Shown: positions 16,773 through 25,928 of the stretch, piece by piece
How the letters are laid out: every line of letters starts with the position of its first letter
Numbering within the stretch: position 1 is the stretch's first letter
DNA from: Burkholderiales bacterium
GTDB lineage: Bacteria > Pseudomonadota > Gammaproteobacteria > Burkholderiales > Burkholderiaceae_C
Length of the DNA: 35,867 nt
NCBI GenBank assembly: GCA_947453625.1
Contig: CANGHK010000053.1
Span: 1 to 35,867 of the forward strand
Direction: 5' to 3'
Made by a program: the position numbers and the translations under genes
Notes under the pieces: generated by a model
The model's database searches: none
What the model saw: the letters and a program-made list of their open reading frames with translations, nothing else
What the model was told of the DNA's origin: nothing

Positions 16773-17915
16773 TCACCAGGGCGCCCGGCCCATGCCCATC
16801 ACGCGCCGGTACCACTCGTGGAAGTGCTGCATGCCGTCTTCCATCGGGCTCTGGTAGGGGCCGGCCTCGTCGTCGCCGCGTTCCATCAGCGCCTTGCGGC
16901 CACCGTCCATGCGCAGCGCGATCTCGTCGTCCTCGACACAGGTCTCCAGGTAGGCCGTCTGTTCGGCCTCGATGTACTCGCGCTCGAAGGCAGCGATCTC
17001 CTCAGGATAGTAGAACTCGACCATGTTGACCGTCTTCTGCGGCCCCTTGGGGTAGAGCGTCGAGACGACCAGCACATGCGGGTACCACTCGACCATGATG
17101 TTGGGGTAATAGGTCAGCCAGATCGCGCCCCGCTGGGGTGGCGCGCCACCCCCCAGCGCCAGCACCGCCTCGTGCCAGCGTTTGTAGGCCGGTGAGCCCG
17201 CCTGGCGCAGCGAGTCGTTGATGCCCACGGTCTGCACCGAATGGTGGCGGCTGAACTCCCACTTCAGGTCGTCGCAGCTGACGAAGCGGCCCAGCCCGGG
17301 GTGGAAGGGCCCGACGTGGTAGTCCTCCAGGTAGACCTCGATGAAGGTCTTCCAGTTGTACTGGCACTCGTGCAGGTGCACCTTGTCGAGCACATAGCCG
17401 GTGAAATCGAGGTCGGCGCGCGGCCCGACATGGCCGAGTTCGGTCTCGATGTCGCGGCCGTTGTCCTCGAACACCATGCCGTTCCAGGTGCGGACGGGGT
17501 AGTTGTTGAGGTGCAGGCAGGGGTCGTGGTCGAAAAGCGGCGCGCCCAGCAGCTGGCCCTTCAGGTCGTAGGTCCAGCGGTGCAGCGGGCAGACGATCTG
17601 GCCCCGGCTGTTGCCCCGGCCCTGCAACATCAGCGCCTGGCGGTGCCGGCAGACGTTGGACACCAGCGACACCCCGTCGGCGGTGCGCACCAAGGCGCGG
17701 CCCTCACCCTCCTGGGGCAATGCGTAATAGTCGCCTACTTCGGGCACCGACAGCTCGTGCCCCAGGTAGCGGGGCCCGTGCTGGAAGATAAGCTCCATCT
17801 CACGACGGTACAACTCGTCCGAGAAGTAGGTGTTGACTGAGAGTTGCGAGCGCGCCGACACATCTGCCAGGTGTTTGCGCGCAAGAGCTTCGAGACTGAC
17901 GCTCAGGTCCGACAT
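16773..17915 (-). CDS. Rieske non-heme iron aromatic ring-hydroxylating oxygenase, alpha subunit
   Basis: This 380-residue oxygenase has a Rieske [2Fe-2S] site C89-x-H91...C109-x2-H112 (VCRHRQALMLQG and IVCPLHRWTYDLKG). The mononuclear iron site has NWKTFIEVYLEDYH with H200, then H205 in FHPGL. ATG 17915 is preferred over the in-frame TTG at 17945 because AGGGGA lies just upstream. No reductase or ferredoxin gene is adjacent. It is divergent from xseB-ispA-dxs, an arrangement I recall as common in Burkholderiales, so it may be a conserved neighbour rather than part of the ferulate operon. The substrate is unknown; vanillate-type O-demethylation is one option. Confidence 0.88.
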   Translation of the reverse strand: MSDLSVSLEALARKHLADVSARSQLSVNTYFSDELYRREMELIFQHGPRYLGHELSVPEVGDYYALPQEGEGRALVRTADGVSLVSNVCRHRQALMLQGRGNSRGQIVCPLHRWTYDLKGQLLGAPLFDHDPCLHLNNYPVRTWNGMVFEDNGRDIETELGHVGPRADLDFTGYVLDKVHLHECQYNWKTFIEVYLEDYHVGPFHPGLGRFVSCDDLKWEFSRHHSVQTVGINDSLRQAGSPAYKRWHEAVLALGGGAPPQRGAIWLTYYPNIMVEWYPHVLVVSTLYPKGPQKTVNMVEFYYPEEIAAFEREYIEAEQTAYLETCVEDDEIALRMDGGRKALMERGDDEAGPYQSPMEDGMQHFHEWYRRVMGMGRAPW

Positions 17916-18069
17916 GATCCCCTGGATCTCCAAAAAGGATGTCAAAAACCCGCCACCCGGTGGCCCCGCGGATGGACATGATCAATGCTGACAAAAACGG
18001 CCACCTCATGGGCAGCCAGGGATAGCGATTGTAGTCGCCGGCTGTGGCGGACCTGCGACAGCCCATGAC

Positions 18070-18075
18070 TAAAAT
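18070..18075 (+). promoter_or_regulatory. Candidate -10 box for xseB-ispA-dxs
   Basis: TAAAAT at 18070-18075 lies in the divergent region between the Rieske gene and xseB, about 45-55 nt before the xseB start. A convincing -35 is not seen (TGTGGC about 17 nt upstream is weak). Confidence 0.25.
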
Positions 18076-18118
18076 CGGTCGTCACCGCCTTCCCGCGCTA
18101 CGCGTTCCCACGCCCTCC

Positions 18119-18352
18119 ATGAAGCCCTCCATGTCGATCGCCGCTGAACCCGAACGCTACGAAGACGCCCTGGCCGAGCTTGAACGCCTGGTCCAGGCGA
18201 TGGAAGGCGGCGCGTTGCCGCTCGATGGCCTGCTTGAGTATTACCAGCGCGGCGCCGAGTTGCTGAAGTCCTGCCGCAAGCGCCTGAACGACGTCGAAGC
18301 CCAGGTCAAGGTGCTCGAGGACGGCCAACTCAAGGAATGGGCGGCGCCATGA
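18119..18352 (+). CDS. xseB: Exodeoxyribonuclease VII small subunit
   Basis: This 77-residue helical subunit associates with XseA in the single-strand-specific exonuclease VII. It has the family pattern [20 protein letters not shown], then [20 protein letters not shown], then [13 protein letters not shown]. Two starts are close (ATG 18119 and ATG 18131) and neither has a clear ribosome-binding site. It overlaps ispA by 4 nt (ATGA), the standard xseB-ispA-dxs arrangement in proteobacteria, which implies translational coupling. Confidence 0.93.
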   Translation: MKPSMSIAAEPERYEDALAELERLVQAMEGGALPLDGLLEYYQRGAELLKSCRKRLNDVEAQVKVLEDGQLKEWAAP

Positions 18353-19257
18353 CCGCGTCGGCTTTCGGCCACTGGATGCGCGGCGAACTCGAGCACGTCG
18401 AGGAGGCCTTGTCGCAGTGGGTGCCCGCCGACGCGCCGGCGGGCCTGGGTCTGGCGATGCGTTACGGCGTGCTCGACGGCGGCAAGCGCCTGCGTCCGCT
18501 GCTGGTGCGGGCTGCCTGCGAGGCGGTCGACGGCCACCAGGAGGCGGCCTTGCGCGCCGCCGTGGCGGTGGAGTTGATCCACGCCTACTCGCTGGTGCAT
18601 GACGACATGCCGTGCATGGACAACGACGTGCTGCGCCGCGGCAAGCCCACCGTGCATGTGCGCTACGGCGAGGCCGGCGCGATGCTGGCTGGCGACGCGA
18701 TGCAGGCGCTGGCCTTCGAGGTGCTGACGCCCGAGCCCGGCGCGGCGGGCGACGAGGCCGGCGTGCCCGCGGCGCTGCAGGCCCGCTTGTGCGGCCTGCT
18801 GGCGCGCGCCGCCGGCCATGCCGGCATGGCCGGCGGGCAGGCGATCGACCTGGCCAGCACCGGTGTCGCGCTCGATGAAGCCAGCCTGCGCGACATGCAC
18901 CGTCGCAAGACCGGTGCGCTGCTGCAGGCCAGCGTGCTGATGGGCGCGGCCACCGGCCTGTGCAGCCCGTTGGCCTGGGCTGCGCTGAGCGATTTCGGCA
19001 CCGCGCTGGGTCTGGCCTTCCAGGTGGTGGACGACATCCTCGACGTCACCCAGCACTCCGACAAACTCGGCAAGACCGCCGGCAAGGACTTGAACGCCAA
19101 CAAGCCGACCTATGTCACTGTGCTCGGACTGACCGAAGCCCGGCACCAGGCCGCTGGCTTGCACCAGCAGGCGCTGGACGCGCTGACGCGCAGTGGGCTG
19201 GCCGACGCCAGTCACCTGCGTCTGCTGGCCGACAGGGTGGTCGACCGCGAAAGCTGA
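18349..19257 (+). CDS. ispA: Farnesyl diphosphate synthase (polyprenyl synthetase)
   Basis: This 302-residue trans-prenyltransferase condenses DMAPP/GPP with IPP to give FPP in the cytosol. It has GGKRLRP, the first aspartate-rich motif in [27 protein letters not shown], and the second aspartate-rich motif DDILDVT with downstream GKTAGKD. The residues before the first motif (VELIHAYS) fit a C15-product enzyme. ATG 18349 overlaps the xseB stop. It precedes dxs by 15 bp, linking two isoprenoid steps in one operon. Confidence 0.95.
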   Translation: MTASAFGHWMRGELEHVEEALSQWVPADAPAGLGLAMRYGVLDGGKRLRPLLVRAACEAVDGHQEAALRAAVAVELIHAYSLVHDDMPCMDNDVLRRGKPTVHVRYGEAGAMLAGDAMQALAFEVLTPEPGAAGDEAGVPAALQARLCGLLARAAGHAGMAGGQAIDLASTGVALDEASLRDMHRRKTGALLQASVLMGAATGLCSPLAWAALSDFGTALGLAFQVVDDILDVTQHSDKLGKTAGKDLNANKPTYVTVLGLTEARHQAAGLHQQALDALTRSGLADASHLRLLADRVVDRES

Positions 19258-19272
19258 AAGCAAAAAACCCCG

Positions 19273-21213
19273 ATGCCGTCCTCTCTGCTCGACACCATCA
19301 ATTCGCCGGCCGATCTGCGCCGCCTTTCACGCGGTGAACTCGGCCGCCTGGCTGGCGAATTGCGCAGCCATGTGCTGAGCAGCGTCAGCAAGACCGGCGG
19401 CCACCTGTCGTCCAACCTCGGCACGGTGGAGTTGACAGTCGCGCTGCACTATGTCTTCAACACCCCGCACGACCGCATCGTCTGGGACGTCGGCCACCAA
19501 ACCTACCCGCACAAGATCCTGACCGGCCGGCGCGACGCGATGGCCTCGCTCAAGCAACTCGGCGGCATCAGCGGGTTCCCGCGCCGCAGCGAGAGCGAGT
19601 ACGACACCTTCGGCACCGGCCACTCATCGACCTCGATCTCGGCCGCGCTGGGCATGGCCCATGCCGCCAAGCTCAAGGGCGAGCGCCGGCGCGCGGTGGC
19701 GGTGATAGGCGACAGCGCGCTGACCGGCGGCATGGCTTTCGAGGCGCTCAACCATGGCGGCGCGCCGCATGGCGTGGGTCCGGCCGACCTGCTGGTGATC
19801 CTCAACGACAACGACATGTCGATCAGCCCGCCGGTGGGTGCGCTCAACAAGCACCTGGCGCGGCTGATGAGCGGCAATTTCTACAGCGCGGCGCGCGAGG
19901 GCGCCAAGAGCGTGCTCAAGAACACCCCGCTCTATGAATTCGCCCGCCGCTTCGAGGAGCACACCAAGGGCATGGTCGTTCCCGGCACGATCTTCGAGGA
20001 GTTGGGCTTCACCTATGTCGGCCCGATCGACGGCCATGACCTCGATTCGCTGATCCCGACGCTGGAGAACCTGCGCGACAAGAAGGGGCCGCAGTTCCTG
20101 CATGTGGTCACCAAGAAGGGCTATGGCTACAAACTGGCCGAGAACGACCCGGTCAACTACCACGGGCCGAGCAAGTTCGACCCGGCGGTCGGGCTGCAGA
20201 AGCCCAGCGTCGCGCCCAAGACCACCTTCACCCAGGTCTTCGGCCAGTGGCTGTGCGACATGGCCGCAGCCGACGAGCGCCTGGTGGCGATCACCCCGGC
20301 GATGCGCGAGGGTTCGGGGCTGGTCGAGTTCGAGCAGCGCTTTCCGCGCCGCTACCACGATGTTGGCATCGCCGAGCAGCATGCCGTCACCTTCGCCGCC
20401 GGCCTGGCCTGCGAAGGCCTCAAGCCGGTGTTGGCGATCTACTCCACCTTCCTGCAGCGCGGCTACGACCAACTGATCCACGACGTGGCCTTGCAGAACC
20501 TGCCGGTGGTGTTCGCGCTCGACCGCGCCGGTCTGGTCGGCGCCGACGGCGCCACCCACGCCGGGGCTTTCGACATCGCCTTTCTGCGCTGCATCCCCAA
20601 CCTGAGCGTGCTCACGCCGTCGGACGAGGACGAGTGCCGCAAGGCCTTGACCACCGCCTTCCGCCAGAACCACCCGGTGGCGGTGCGCTACCCGCGCGGC
20701 GCCGGTGTCGGCAAGAAGATCGACAGCGCGCTCACCGAACTGCCCTGGGGTCGGGGCGAGTTGCGGCGCGAATCCAGCTTGAACGCCCATGGCCAACTCG
20801 CCACACCCCCCGCCGGCGGTGCGCGACGCATCGCGATCCTGGCCTTCGGGACCTTGCTGCACCCGGCGCTGGCCGCCGCCGACAAGCTCGATGCCACGGT
20901 GGCCAACATGCGCTTTGCCAAACCGTTGGACGCCGCGCTGGTGGCCGAGCTGGCGCGCAGCCACGACGCGATCGTTACCGTGGAAGAGGGCTGCATTGCC
21001 GGCGGCGCCGGCAGCGCGGTGGGCGAATGCCTGGTCGCCGCCGGCCTGTGCGTGCCGCTGCTGCACCTGGGCCTGCCCGACTTGTTCATCGAGCATGGCG
21101 ACCATGCCAAACTGCTGGCCGGCCTGGGGCTGGACGCGGCCGGCATCGAGGCGGCTGTGCGCAAGCGCTTTCCGGCACCGCTGGCGCTGGTCAAGCCGGC
21201 CGTCAACGACTGA
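19273..21213 (+). CDS. dxs: 1-deoxy-D-xylulose-5-phosphate synthase
   Basis: This 646-residue thiamine-diphosphate enzyme makes DXP from pyruvate and glyceraldehyde 3-phosphate, the entry step of the MEP pathway. It has [17 protein letters not shown], the catalytic-His segment [15 protein letters not shown], the ThDP motif [16 protein letters not shown] through LNDNDMSIS, and the transketolase C-terminal features [14 protein letters not shown] and [15 protein letters not shown]. The length is slightly above the usual 620-640. The N-terminus is the standard [15 protein letters not shown]. It is third in the xseB-ispA-dxs operon. Confidence 0.96.
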   Translation: MPSSLLDTINSPADLRRLSRGELGRLAGELRSHVLSSVSKTGGHLSSNLGTVELTVALHYVFNTPHDRIVWDVGHQTYPHKILTGRRDAMASLKQLGGISGFPRRSESEYDTFGTGHSSTSISAALGMAHAAKLKGERRRAVAVIGDSALTGGMAFEALNHGGAPHGVGPADLLVILNDNDMSISPPVGALNKHLARLMSGNFYSAAREGAKSVLKNTPLYEFARRFEEHTKGMVVPGTIFEELGFTYVGPIDGHDLDSLIPTLENLRDKKGPQFLHVVTKKGYGYKLAENDPVNYHGPSKFDPAVGLQKPSVAPKTTFTQVFGQWLCDMAAADERLVAITPAMREGSGLVEFEQRFPRRYHDVGIAEQHAVTFAAGLACEGLKPVLAIYSTFLQRGYDQLIHDVALQNLPVVFALDRAGLVGADGATHAGAFDIAFLRCIPNLSVLTPSDEDECRKALTTAFRQNHPVAVRYPRGAGVGKKIDSALTELPWGRGELRRESSLNAHGQLATPPAGGARRIAILAFGTLLHPALAAADKLDATVANMRFAKPLDAALVAELARSHDAIVTVEEGCIAGGAGSAVGECLVAAGLCVPLLHLGLPDLFIEHGDHAKLLAGLGLDAAGIEAAVRKRFPAPLALVKPAVND

Positions 21214-21263
21214 CGGCGCGCAGTCTCGGTGGGGTCAAGGGTGTCGATGATGTCGGGGGAGCG

Positions 21264-22526
21264 ATGAGCGGCGTGGTCGGACTGATCGATGCGCAGGTTC
21301 ACGATGGCCAGGCCATGCGGACGGCCGACGCCGGCCTGCTGTCGCTGGCGCTGATGGACGCGCGCAACCGCACGCTGGGCTGGCTGTCGGCCTTCGAGGA
21401 ACTGGAGGCCGCCGACTTGCCGCCCGGCGCCGATCCGGCGCTCTGGCTGGCGGGCCGGGCCGGCTGGTTCCAGGACTACTGGATCGCACGCCATATGCAG
21501 CGCGCGCTTGGCGAAGCGGCCGATCCCGCAGGCCAGCGGCTGGCGTCGGTCGATCTCCGGGCCGATGCCTGGTTCGAGCGCCGGCCCAGTTCCCGACGCC
21601 AGCGTTGGCAACAGACCGCGCCCGACCCGGCCACGCTCAGGACCTATCTGGCGCTGACCCTGGAGACCACGCTCGATCTGCTGGACAAGGCCGGCCCCGG
21701 CGACGCGGCGCTGCATGTGTTCCGGCTCGCCTTGCTGCACGAGGACCGGCTGGGCGAGGCGCTGGCCGCGCTGGCCCAGGCGCTGGGGCTGGCGCCCGAG
21801 CGGGCTGCTACGCTGGTCGAGCGCGGCCTCTGGCCCACGCTGGCCAGCACCGGGCGGCGCGATCCGATGTGGCTGCCCGGCCAGCGCTTCCTGCTGGGCT
21901 CGGTGCCAGGCGGCGCGGTACCCGACGCCGAGAAATGGGCTCACCCGGTGCTGGTGCCCGAGTTCGAGATCGACGCCCAACCGGTGAGCTGGTCACAGTT
22001 TGCCGAGTTCATCGAGGACGGCGGCTACGATGAGCCCGGCTGGTGGAGCGAAGCCGGCTGGGCCTGGTGTCAGGGCCACGCCCGGCGCGCGCCGCGCTAT
22101 GTCGAGCAGGTGGCCGGTGGCGTGCTGGCGCATCGACTGGGGCGGCTGCAGCGGTTGCCGCAGGCCCAGGCCGTGCTGCATGTCAGCGCGCACGAAGCGC
22201 AGGCCTGGTGCCGCTGGGCCGGCCGGCGCCTGCCCGCCGAGGCCGAATGGGAACTGGCTGCCGTCAGCGCCAGCGGCCGCGGTTTCGTCTGGGGCCAGAC
22301 GCTGGAGTGGGTGGCCGGTCGCGCACGCCGCTATCCCGGCGCCCAGGACGGCCCTGCCGCGCTCGATGTGCTGCCCGACCCGGACAGCGACGCCGCCGCC
22401 GGCGTCCACACGCTGCGTGGTGCGTCGCTGTGGGGCAGCCCGCGGCTGCGCCACACGCGCGCCAGGCGCTTCGTCGCGGCCGAGGACGATGGCCAGTTCG
22501 TCGGTTTCCGCAGTTGCACGCTGTAG
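21264..22526 (+). CDS. EgtB/SenA-like sulfoxide/selenoneine synthase homologue lacking two iron ligands
   Basis: The predicted protein has 420 residues. An N-terminal DinB-like helical domain (MDARNRTLGWLSAFEELEAA, GWFQDYWIARHMQ) is followed by a formylglycine-generating-enzyme-type domain (MWLPGQRFLLGSVPG, VSAHEAQAWCRWAGRRLPAE, AEWELAA, FVWGQTLEWVAG, LRGASLWG, FVGFRSC). This matches EgtB and particularly SenA (selenoneine synthase) proteins as I recall them. In that family the iron is held by one His before WFQ and by HxxxH. Here these are R65, H159 and L163, so two of three ligands are lost. ATG 21264 follows GGGGGAG. It lies 50 bp after dxs. The protein may be a non-catalytic descendant; it is not frameshifted. 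No senB or senC is visible nearby. Confidence 0.75.
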   Translation: MSGVVGLIDAQVHDGQAMRTADAGLLSLALMDARNRTLGWLSAFEELEAADLPPGADPALWLAGRAGWFQDYWIARHMQRALGEAADPAGQRLASVDLRADAWFERRPSSRRQRWQQTAPDPATLRTYLALTLETTLDLLDKAGPGDAALHVFRLALLHEDRLGEALAALAQALGLAPERAATLVERGLWPTLASTGRRDPMWLPGQRFLLGSVPGGAVPDAEKWAHPVLVPEFEIDAQPVSWSQFAEFIEDGGYDEPGWWSEAGWAWCQGHARRAPRYVEQVAGGVLAHRLGRLQRLPQAQAVLHVSAHEAQAWCRWAGRRLPAEAEWELAAVSASGRGFVWGQTLEWVAGRARRYPGAQDGPAALDVLPDPDSDAAAGVHTLRGASLWGSPRLRHTRARRFVAAEDDGQFVGFRSCTL

Positions 22527-22700
22527 CGCGCCTAGCGATTGATCCGATTTGACGCATTTCGCGGGAAAACCTGGGCTTGGAGCTGGCCCGCGCGGCTGAT
22601 CTGATAGGCGTTATTCGTGATACCTTTTTCCGCGGCTCGCTGCAGCGACATGCTGTGGTGACCCGCCTGCCCTGATCCCTTCTCAGCCCTGCCCCATTCC

Positions 22701-24848
22701 ATGAAACTCCCCTTGTTCGCGCCGGCACCCTTGGCGCTGGCCTGCCTGCTGGCCTGTGTGGTTCAACCCAGCCTGGCCCAGTCGGCTGCGGCCGAGGTGG
22801 TCGTCACCGGGTCGGCGCGCGCCCAGCGCGTGCTCGATGCCCCGTTCGCCATCACCGTCGTCGATGCCTCGGCGCTGCGCGATGCCGGCGCGATGATCAA
22901 CCTGTCGGAGGTGATGGCCCGGGTGCCGGGGCTGGTGGTCAACAACCGCAACAACTACGCGCAAGACCTGCAGATCAGCTCGCGCGGCTTTGGCGCCCGT
23001 GCCGCCTTCGGCGTGCGTGGCTTGCGCCTGTACGCCGACGGCATCCCCGCCACGATGCCCGACGGCCAGGGCCAGGTGGCGCATTTCGACCTCGCCAGAG
23101 CCCAGCGCATCGAGGTCCTGCGCGGGCCGTTCTCGGTGCTCTACGGCAATGCTTCGGGCGGCGTGATCGCGCTGTTCTCGGCGCCGGTCAAGCAGGCGCA
23201 GACCGAGGTGTCGCTGGACGCCGGCAGTTTTGGTCTGCGCCAGGGCCGGTTCAGCGTGGCCACCCCGCTCGAAGGCGGTTTCGACCTGAGCGCCAGCTAT
23301 GCCGACACCGATCTCGACGGTTTCCGCCCGCAGAGTGCCGCGCACCGCACGCTGGGCAACCTGCGCCTGGGCTGGCAGGGCAGCGCCGACAAGGTGACGC
23401 TGCTGGTGGCTGACCACAACCAGCGCGCGCGCGACCCGCTTGGGCTGACTGCGGCGCAGTTTGCCGCCGATCCGCGCCAGACCACCTCCGAAGCCACCAC
23501 CTTCGACACCCGCAAGACCATACGCCAGACCCAGGTCGGCGTGAACTGGCGGCATGACTTCGGCGATGCCGGCGTGTTGCGTGAAAGCCAGCTCACGGTC
23601 TACCAGGGCTCGCGCGGCGTCACCCAGTGGCAGGCCATCACGCAGGCGGCGCAAGTCAGCGCCAAGAGCGGCGGTGGGGTGGTCGATTTCGATCGCGCCT
23701 ACGGCGGCGTCGAGGCCAAGCTGGCCTGGCGCCTGGGCCAGACCGACGTCGTGGCCGGCGTCAGCGTCGAATCCCTGCGCGACGACCGTCAGGGCTACGA
23801 GAACTTCACGACCCCCCCGCTGGCGCTGGGTGTGACCGGCAAGCTGCGCCGCGACGAGCTCAACCGCGCCACCACCACCGACGCGTTCGCGCAGGCACGC
23901 ACGCCCTTGGCCGAGGGTTGGGACCTGACCGGTGGCTTGCGTGGCGGCCGGGTCGAGATGCGCACCGAGGATCACTTCCCCGTCAGCGTCGCCAACCCGG
24001 ACGACTCGGGCAAGTTGTCCTACAGCTACGCCAACCCGGTGCTCGGCCTGCGCTGGGCGCCGGCACCCGACTGGGCACTGCATGCCAGCGCGGCGCGCGG
24101 CTTCGAGTCGCCCACCCTGGGTGAGCTGGCCTACAGCACGGCTGCGACCGGGGGCTTCAACACCGAGCTGAAAGGCCAGACCAGCCGCCAGCTCGAGCTC
24201 GGCGCCAAGTGGCGCAGCGCGGTGCTGGAACTGGACGCGGCGCTGTTCAACGTGGCCACGGCCAACGAGATCGGCGTGCTGTCCAACACCGGCGGGCGAT
24301 CGATCTACCAGAACGTCGGGCGCACCCAGCGCTACGGTGCCGAACTGGCCGGCCTGTGGCGCGCCGCCCCCGGCCTGCGCCTGCAGGCGGCGGTGTCGGT
24401 GCTGCATGCCGAGTACCTCGACAGCTTCCAGACCTGCGCCGTGGCCGGTTGCCCGTCGGTGGCCAACCCCAAGGTCACGGTGGCCGCTGGCAACCGGATC
24501 TCGGGCACGCAGAAGGCCACCGGCTGGGCCGAGGCCGCGTGGCGACCGGGCACCGCCCTGACCGGTTTCCCGGGTGAGTTCGGGCTGGAGTGGCGCGCGA
24601 TGGCCCGCACGGTGGCCAACGACACCAACACCGCGGCCGCCGCGGGCTACGCCCTGGCCAACCTGCGCTGGAGCGGCAGCCTGCCGCTGGGCGGGTCCGA
24701 TTCGATCGAGGCGCTGGCGCGCATCGACAACCTGTTCGACCGGGCCTATGTCGGCAGCGTGATCGTCAACGATGGCAATCAGCGTTTCTACGAGCCGGGC
24801 GCGCCGCGCGGCGGCCTGGTCTCGCTGCGCTGGCAGCACCGCTGGTGA
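22701..24848 (+). CDS. pqqU: TonB-dependent outer-membrane receptor, PqqU (YncD)-like PQQ importer
   Basis: This 715-residue receptor has a signal peptide ending near SLAQ-S, a TonB-box-like EVVVTGS (32-38), a plug domain (INLSEVMARVPGLVVNNRNN, DGIPATMPDGQGQ, EVLRGPFSVLYGNASGGV) and a 22-strand-type barrel ending in an aromatic (W). It shares many long stretches with E. coli YncD/PqqU as I remember it: NYAQDLQ, DTRKTIRQTQ, GKLRRDE, RGFESPT, IDNLFDRAYVGSVIVND and QRFYEPG. PqqU imports pyrroloquinoline quinone. The gene is 7 bp upstream of a quinoprotein-associated carrier gene, so the context independently supports PQQ uptake. Direct proof of the ligand is lacking. Confidence 0.82.
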   Translation: MKLPLFAPAPLALACLLACVVQPSLAQSAAAEVVVTGSARAQRVLDAPFAITVVDASALRDAGAMINLSEVMARVPGLVVNNRNNYAQDLQISSRGFGARAAFGVRGLRLYADGIPATMPDGQGQVAHFDLARAQRIEVLRGPFSVLYGNASGGVIALFSAPVKQAQTEVSLDAGSFGLRQGRFSVATPLEGGFDLSASYADTDLDGFRPQSAAHRTLGNLRLGWQGSADKVTLLVADHNQRARDPLGLTAAQFAADPRQTTSEATTFDTRKTIRQTQVGVNWRHDFGDAGVLRESQLTVYQGSRGVTQWQAITQAAQVSAKSGGGVVDFDRAYGGVEAKLAWRLGQTDVVAGVSVESLRDDRQGYENFTTPPLALGVTGKLRRDELNRATTTDAFAQARTPLAEGWDLTGGLRGGRVEMRTEDHFPVSVANPDDSGKLSYSYANPVLGLRWAPAPDWALHASAARGFESPTLGELAYSTAATGGFNTELKGQTSRQLELGAKWRSAVLELDAALFNVATANEIGVLSNTGGRSIYQNVGRTQRYGAELAGLWRAAPGLRLQAAVSVLHAEYLDSFQTCAVAGCPSVANPKVTVAAGNRISGTQKATGWAEAAWRPGTALTGFPGEFGLEWRAMARTVANDTNTAAAAGYALANLRWSGSLPLGGSDSIEALARIDNLFDRAYVGSVIVNDGNQRFYEPGAPRGGLVSLRWQHRW

Positions 24849-24855
24849 GGCCGTT

Positions 24856-25698
24856 ATGGACCGGCGCGCCTGCTTGAGGGGTTCACTGGCCTGCACGGCG
24901 GGCAGCGCATGGGCAGGCTTCTGTGCAGGTTTCTGGCCTGGCGCGGCGCTGGCCGCCGATCCGGTCGACCCCTTCGAGGGCGACCCGTTCAAGTCTTTCC
25001 AGTGGCCCGAGCTGCGCAAGGAGTTTCTCGGCGCTGCGGCCAAGACGCGCTTCGATCCCCGGGTGCGGGTGCTGGGCCCGGCCTTTGCCGAGGACCCGAT
25101 GAACGTGCCCATCACCGTGTCGGCCGACCTGCCCGGCGTGCAGCGGCTGATCGTGCTGGTCGACCGCAACCCTATCCGCAAGGTGCTGGAGTTGCAGCCG
25201 TTGGCCGCGCTGCCGACCTTGAGCTTCCGCTTCAAGCTCGAGCAGGCCTCGCCGGTGCGGGCGCTGGCGTTGACGGCCGAAGGGGTCTGGCATGTCGGTG
25301 GCACGCTGGTCGATTCGGCCGGCGGCGGCTGCACGGTGGCCGGCGGCGCGCGCGCCGACGCCGGCTGGACCCAGACCCTGGGCCAGGTCAGCGGGCGTAT
25401 CTACGGCGCCAGCCTGGCCGGCAACGCCAGCGACAGCGCGGCGCGCTTGCGGCTGCGCATCATGCACCCGATGGACACCGGTCTGGTCAGCGGCATCCCG
25501 GCCTTCTTCGTCAGCAAGCTGGCGGTGCGCGACGGCGCCGACCGCGAGTTGCTGCGCATCCAGACCTTCGAGCCCGTCAGTGAAAACCCGGTGTTTTCGT
25601 TCGAGTTCGCGACCGCCCCCGCCGGGCCACTGCGCATCGTCGGCGTGGACAACAACGGCAACCGCATCGACAGCCGGATTGATGGCCCACCCCCGTAA
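24856..25698 (+). CDS. Quinoprotein dehydrogenase-associated SoxYZ-like carrier protein
   Basis: This 280-residue exported protein has an N-terminal signal (RRACLRGSLACTAGSAWA, AALAA-D). The first half is SoxY-like, with AEDPMNVPITVSADLPGVQR and the carrier-type Cys C159 in SAGGGCTVAG. The second half is SoxZ-like, with RLRIMHPMDTGLVSG, IPAFFVSKL, PVFSFEF and the late VDNNG. This fused SoxYZ-like family is known to co-occur with PQQ dehydrogenases and a metallohydrolase. A covalently bound cargo on the Cys arm is hypothesised in the literature but not proven. ATG 24856 has GAGG overlapping the receptor's stop. The last codons and stop run into the intergenic repeat. Confidence 0.85.
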   Translation: MDRRACLRGSLACTAGSAWAGFCAGFWPGAALAADPVDPFEGDPFKSFQWPELRKEFLGAAAKTRFDPRVRVLGPAFAEDPMNVPITVSADLPGVQRLIVLVDRNPIRKVLELQPLAALPTLSFRFKLEQASPVRALALTAEGVWHVGGTLVDSAGGGCTVAGGARADAGWTQTLGQVSGRIYGASLAGNASDSAARLRLRIMHPMDTGLVSGIPAFFVSKLAVRDGADRELLRIQTFEPVSENPVFSFEFATAPAGPLRIVGVDNNGNRIDSRIDGPPP

Positions 25699-25928
25699 CG
25701 CCTTCGGCGTCCCACCTCGCAGCAAGCCTGCTGCTCGGATTCGCCAGGCACAAGGCAGTCCGCGGGGACTGCCTTGTGTCCGGGCTCATCCCCCTCAAGG
25801 GGGCCGAGCCCGGACAGGGCAGGTCCTGTGGACCTGGCCTGCCTGGCGAGGAGCCGAGCCGCAAGACTCGGCGCGGCCTGCAAGGCCCGCCAGCGGACCG
25901 GCAAAGCCGGATCCGCGGCGTCCGTTGG
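25691..25928. repeat. GC-rich intergenic repeat, copy 3 (long form)
   Basis: It runs from the final codons of the carrier gene to TCCGTTGG at the start of the metallohydrolase. It contains a 13-bp perfect hairpin CACAAGGCAGTCC-GCGG-GGACTGCCTTGTG (25749-25778), a GGTCC-TGT-GGACC hairpin near 25825, and GCCGAG/CTCGGC arms near 25855. Blocks GGGGGCCGAGCCCGGACA, GCCTGGCGAGGAGC and GGATCCGCGGCGTCCG match copy 1 closely, while the hairpin arms between them differ. Confidence 0.85.

Noticed and set aside
22549-22580. Promoter for the PqqU-like receptor starting at TTGACG 22549
   Set aside because: No acceptable -10 box at 16-18 nt spacing; I could not support it.
22683-25334. Open frame of about 880 codons on the minus strand
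   Set aside because: Antisense to the PqqU-like receptor and the SoxYZ-like carrier, which have clear family motifs; low-complexity composition typical of a shadow frame.
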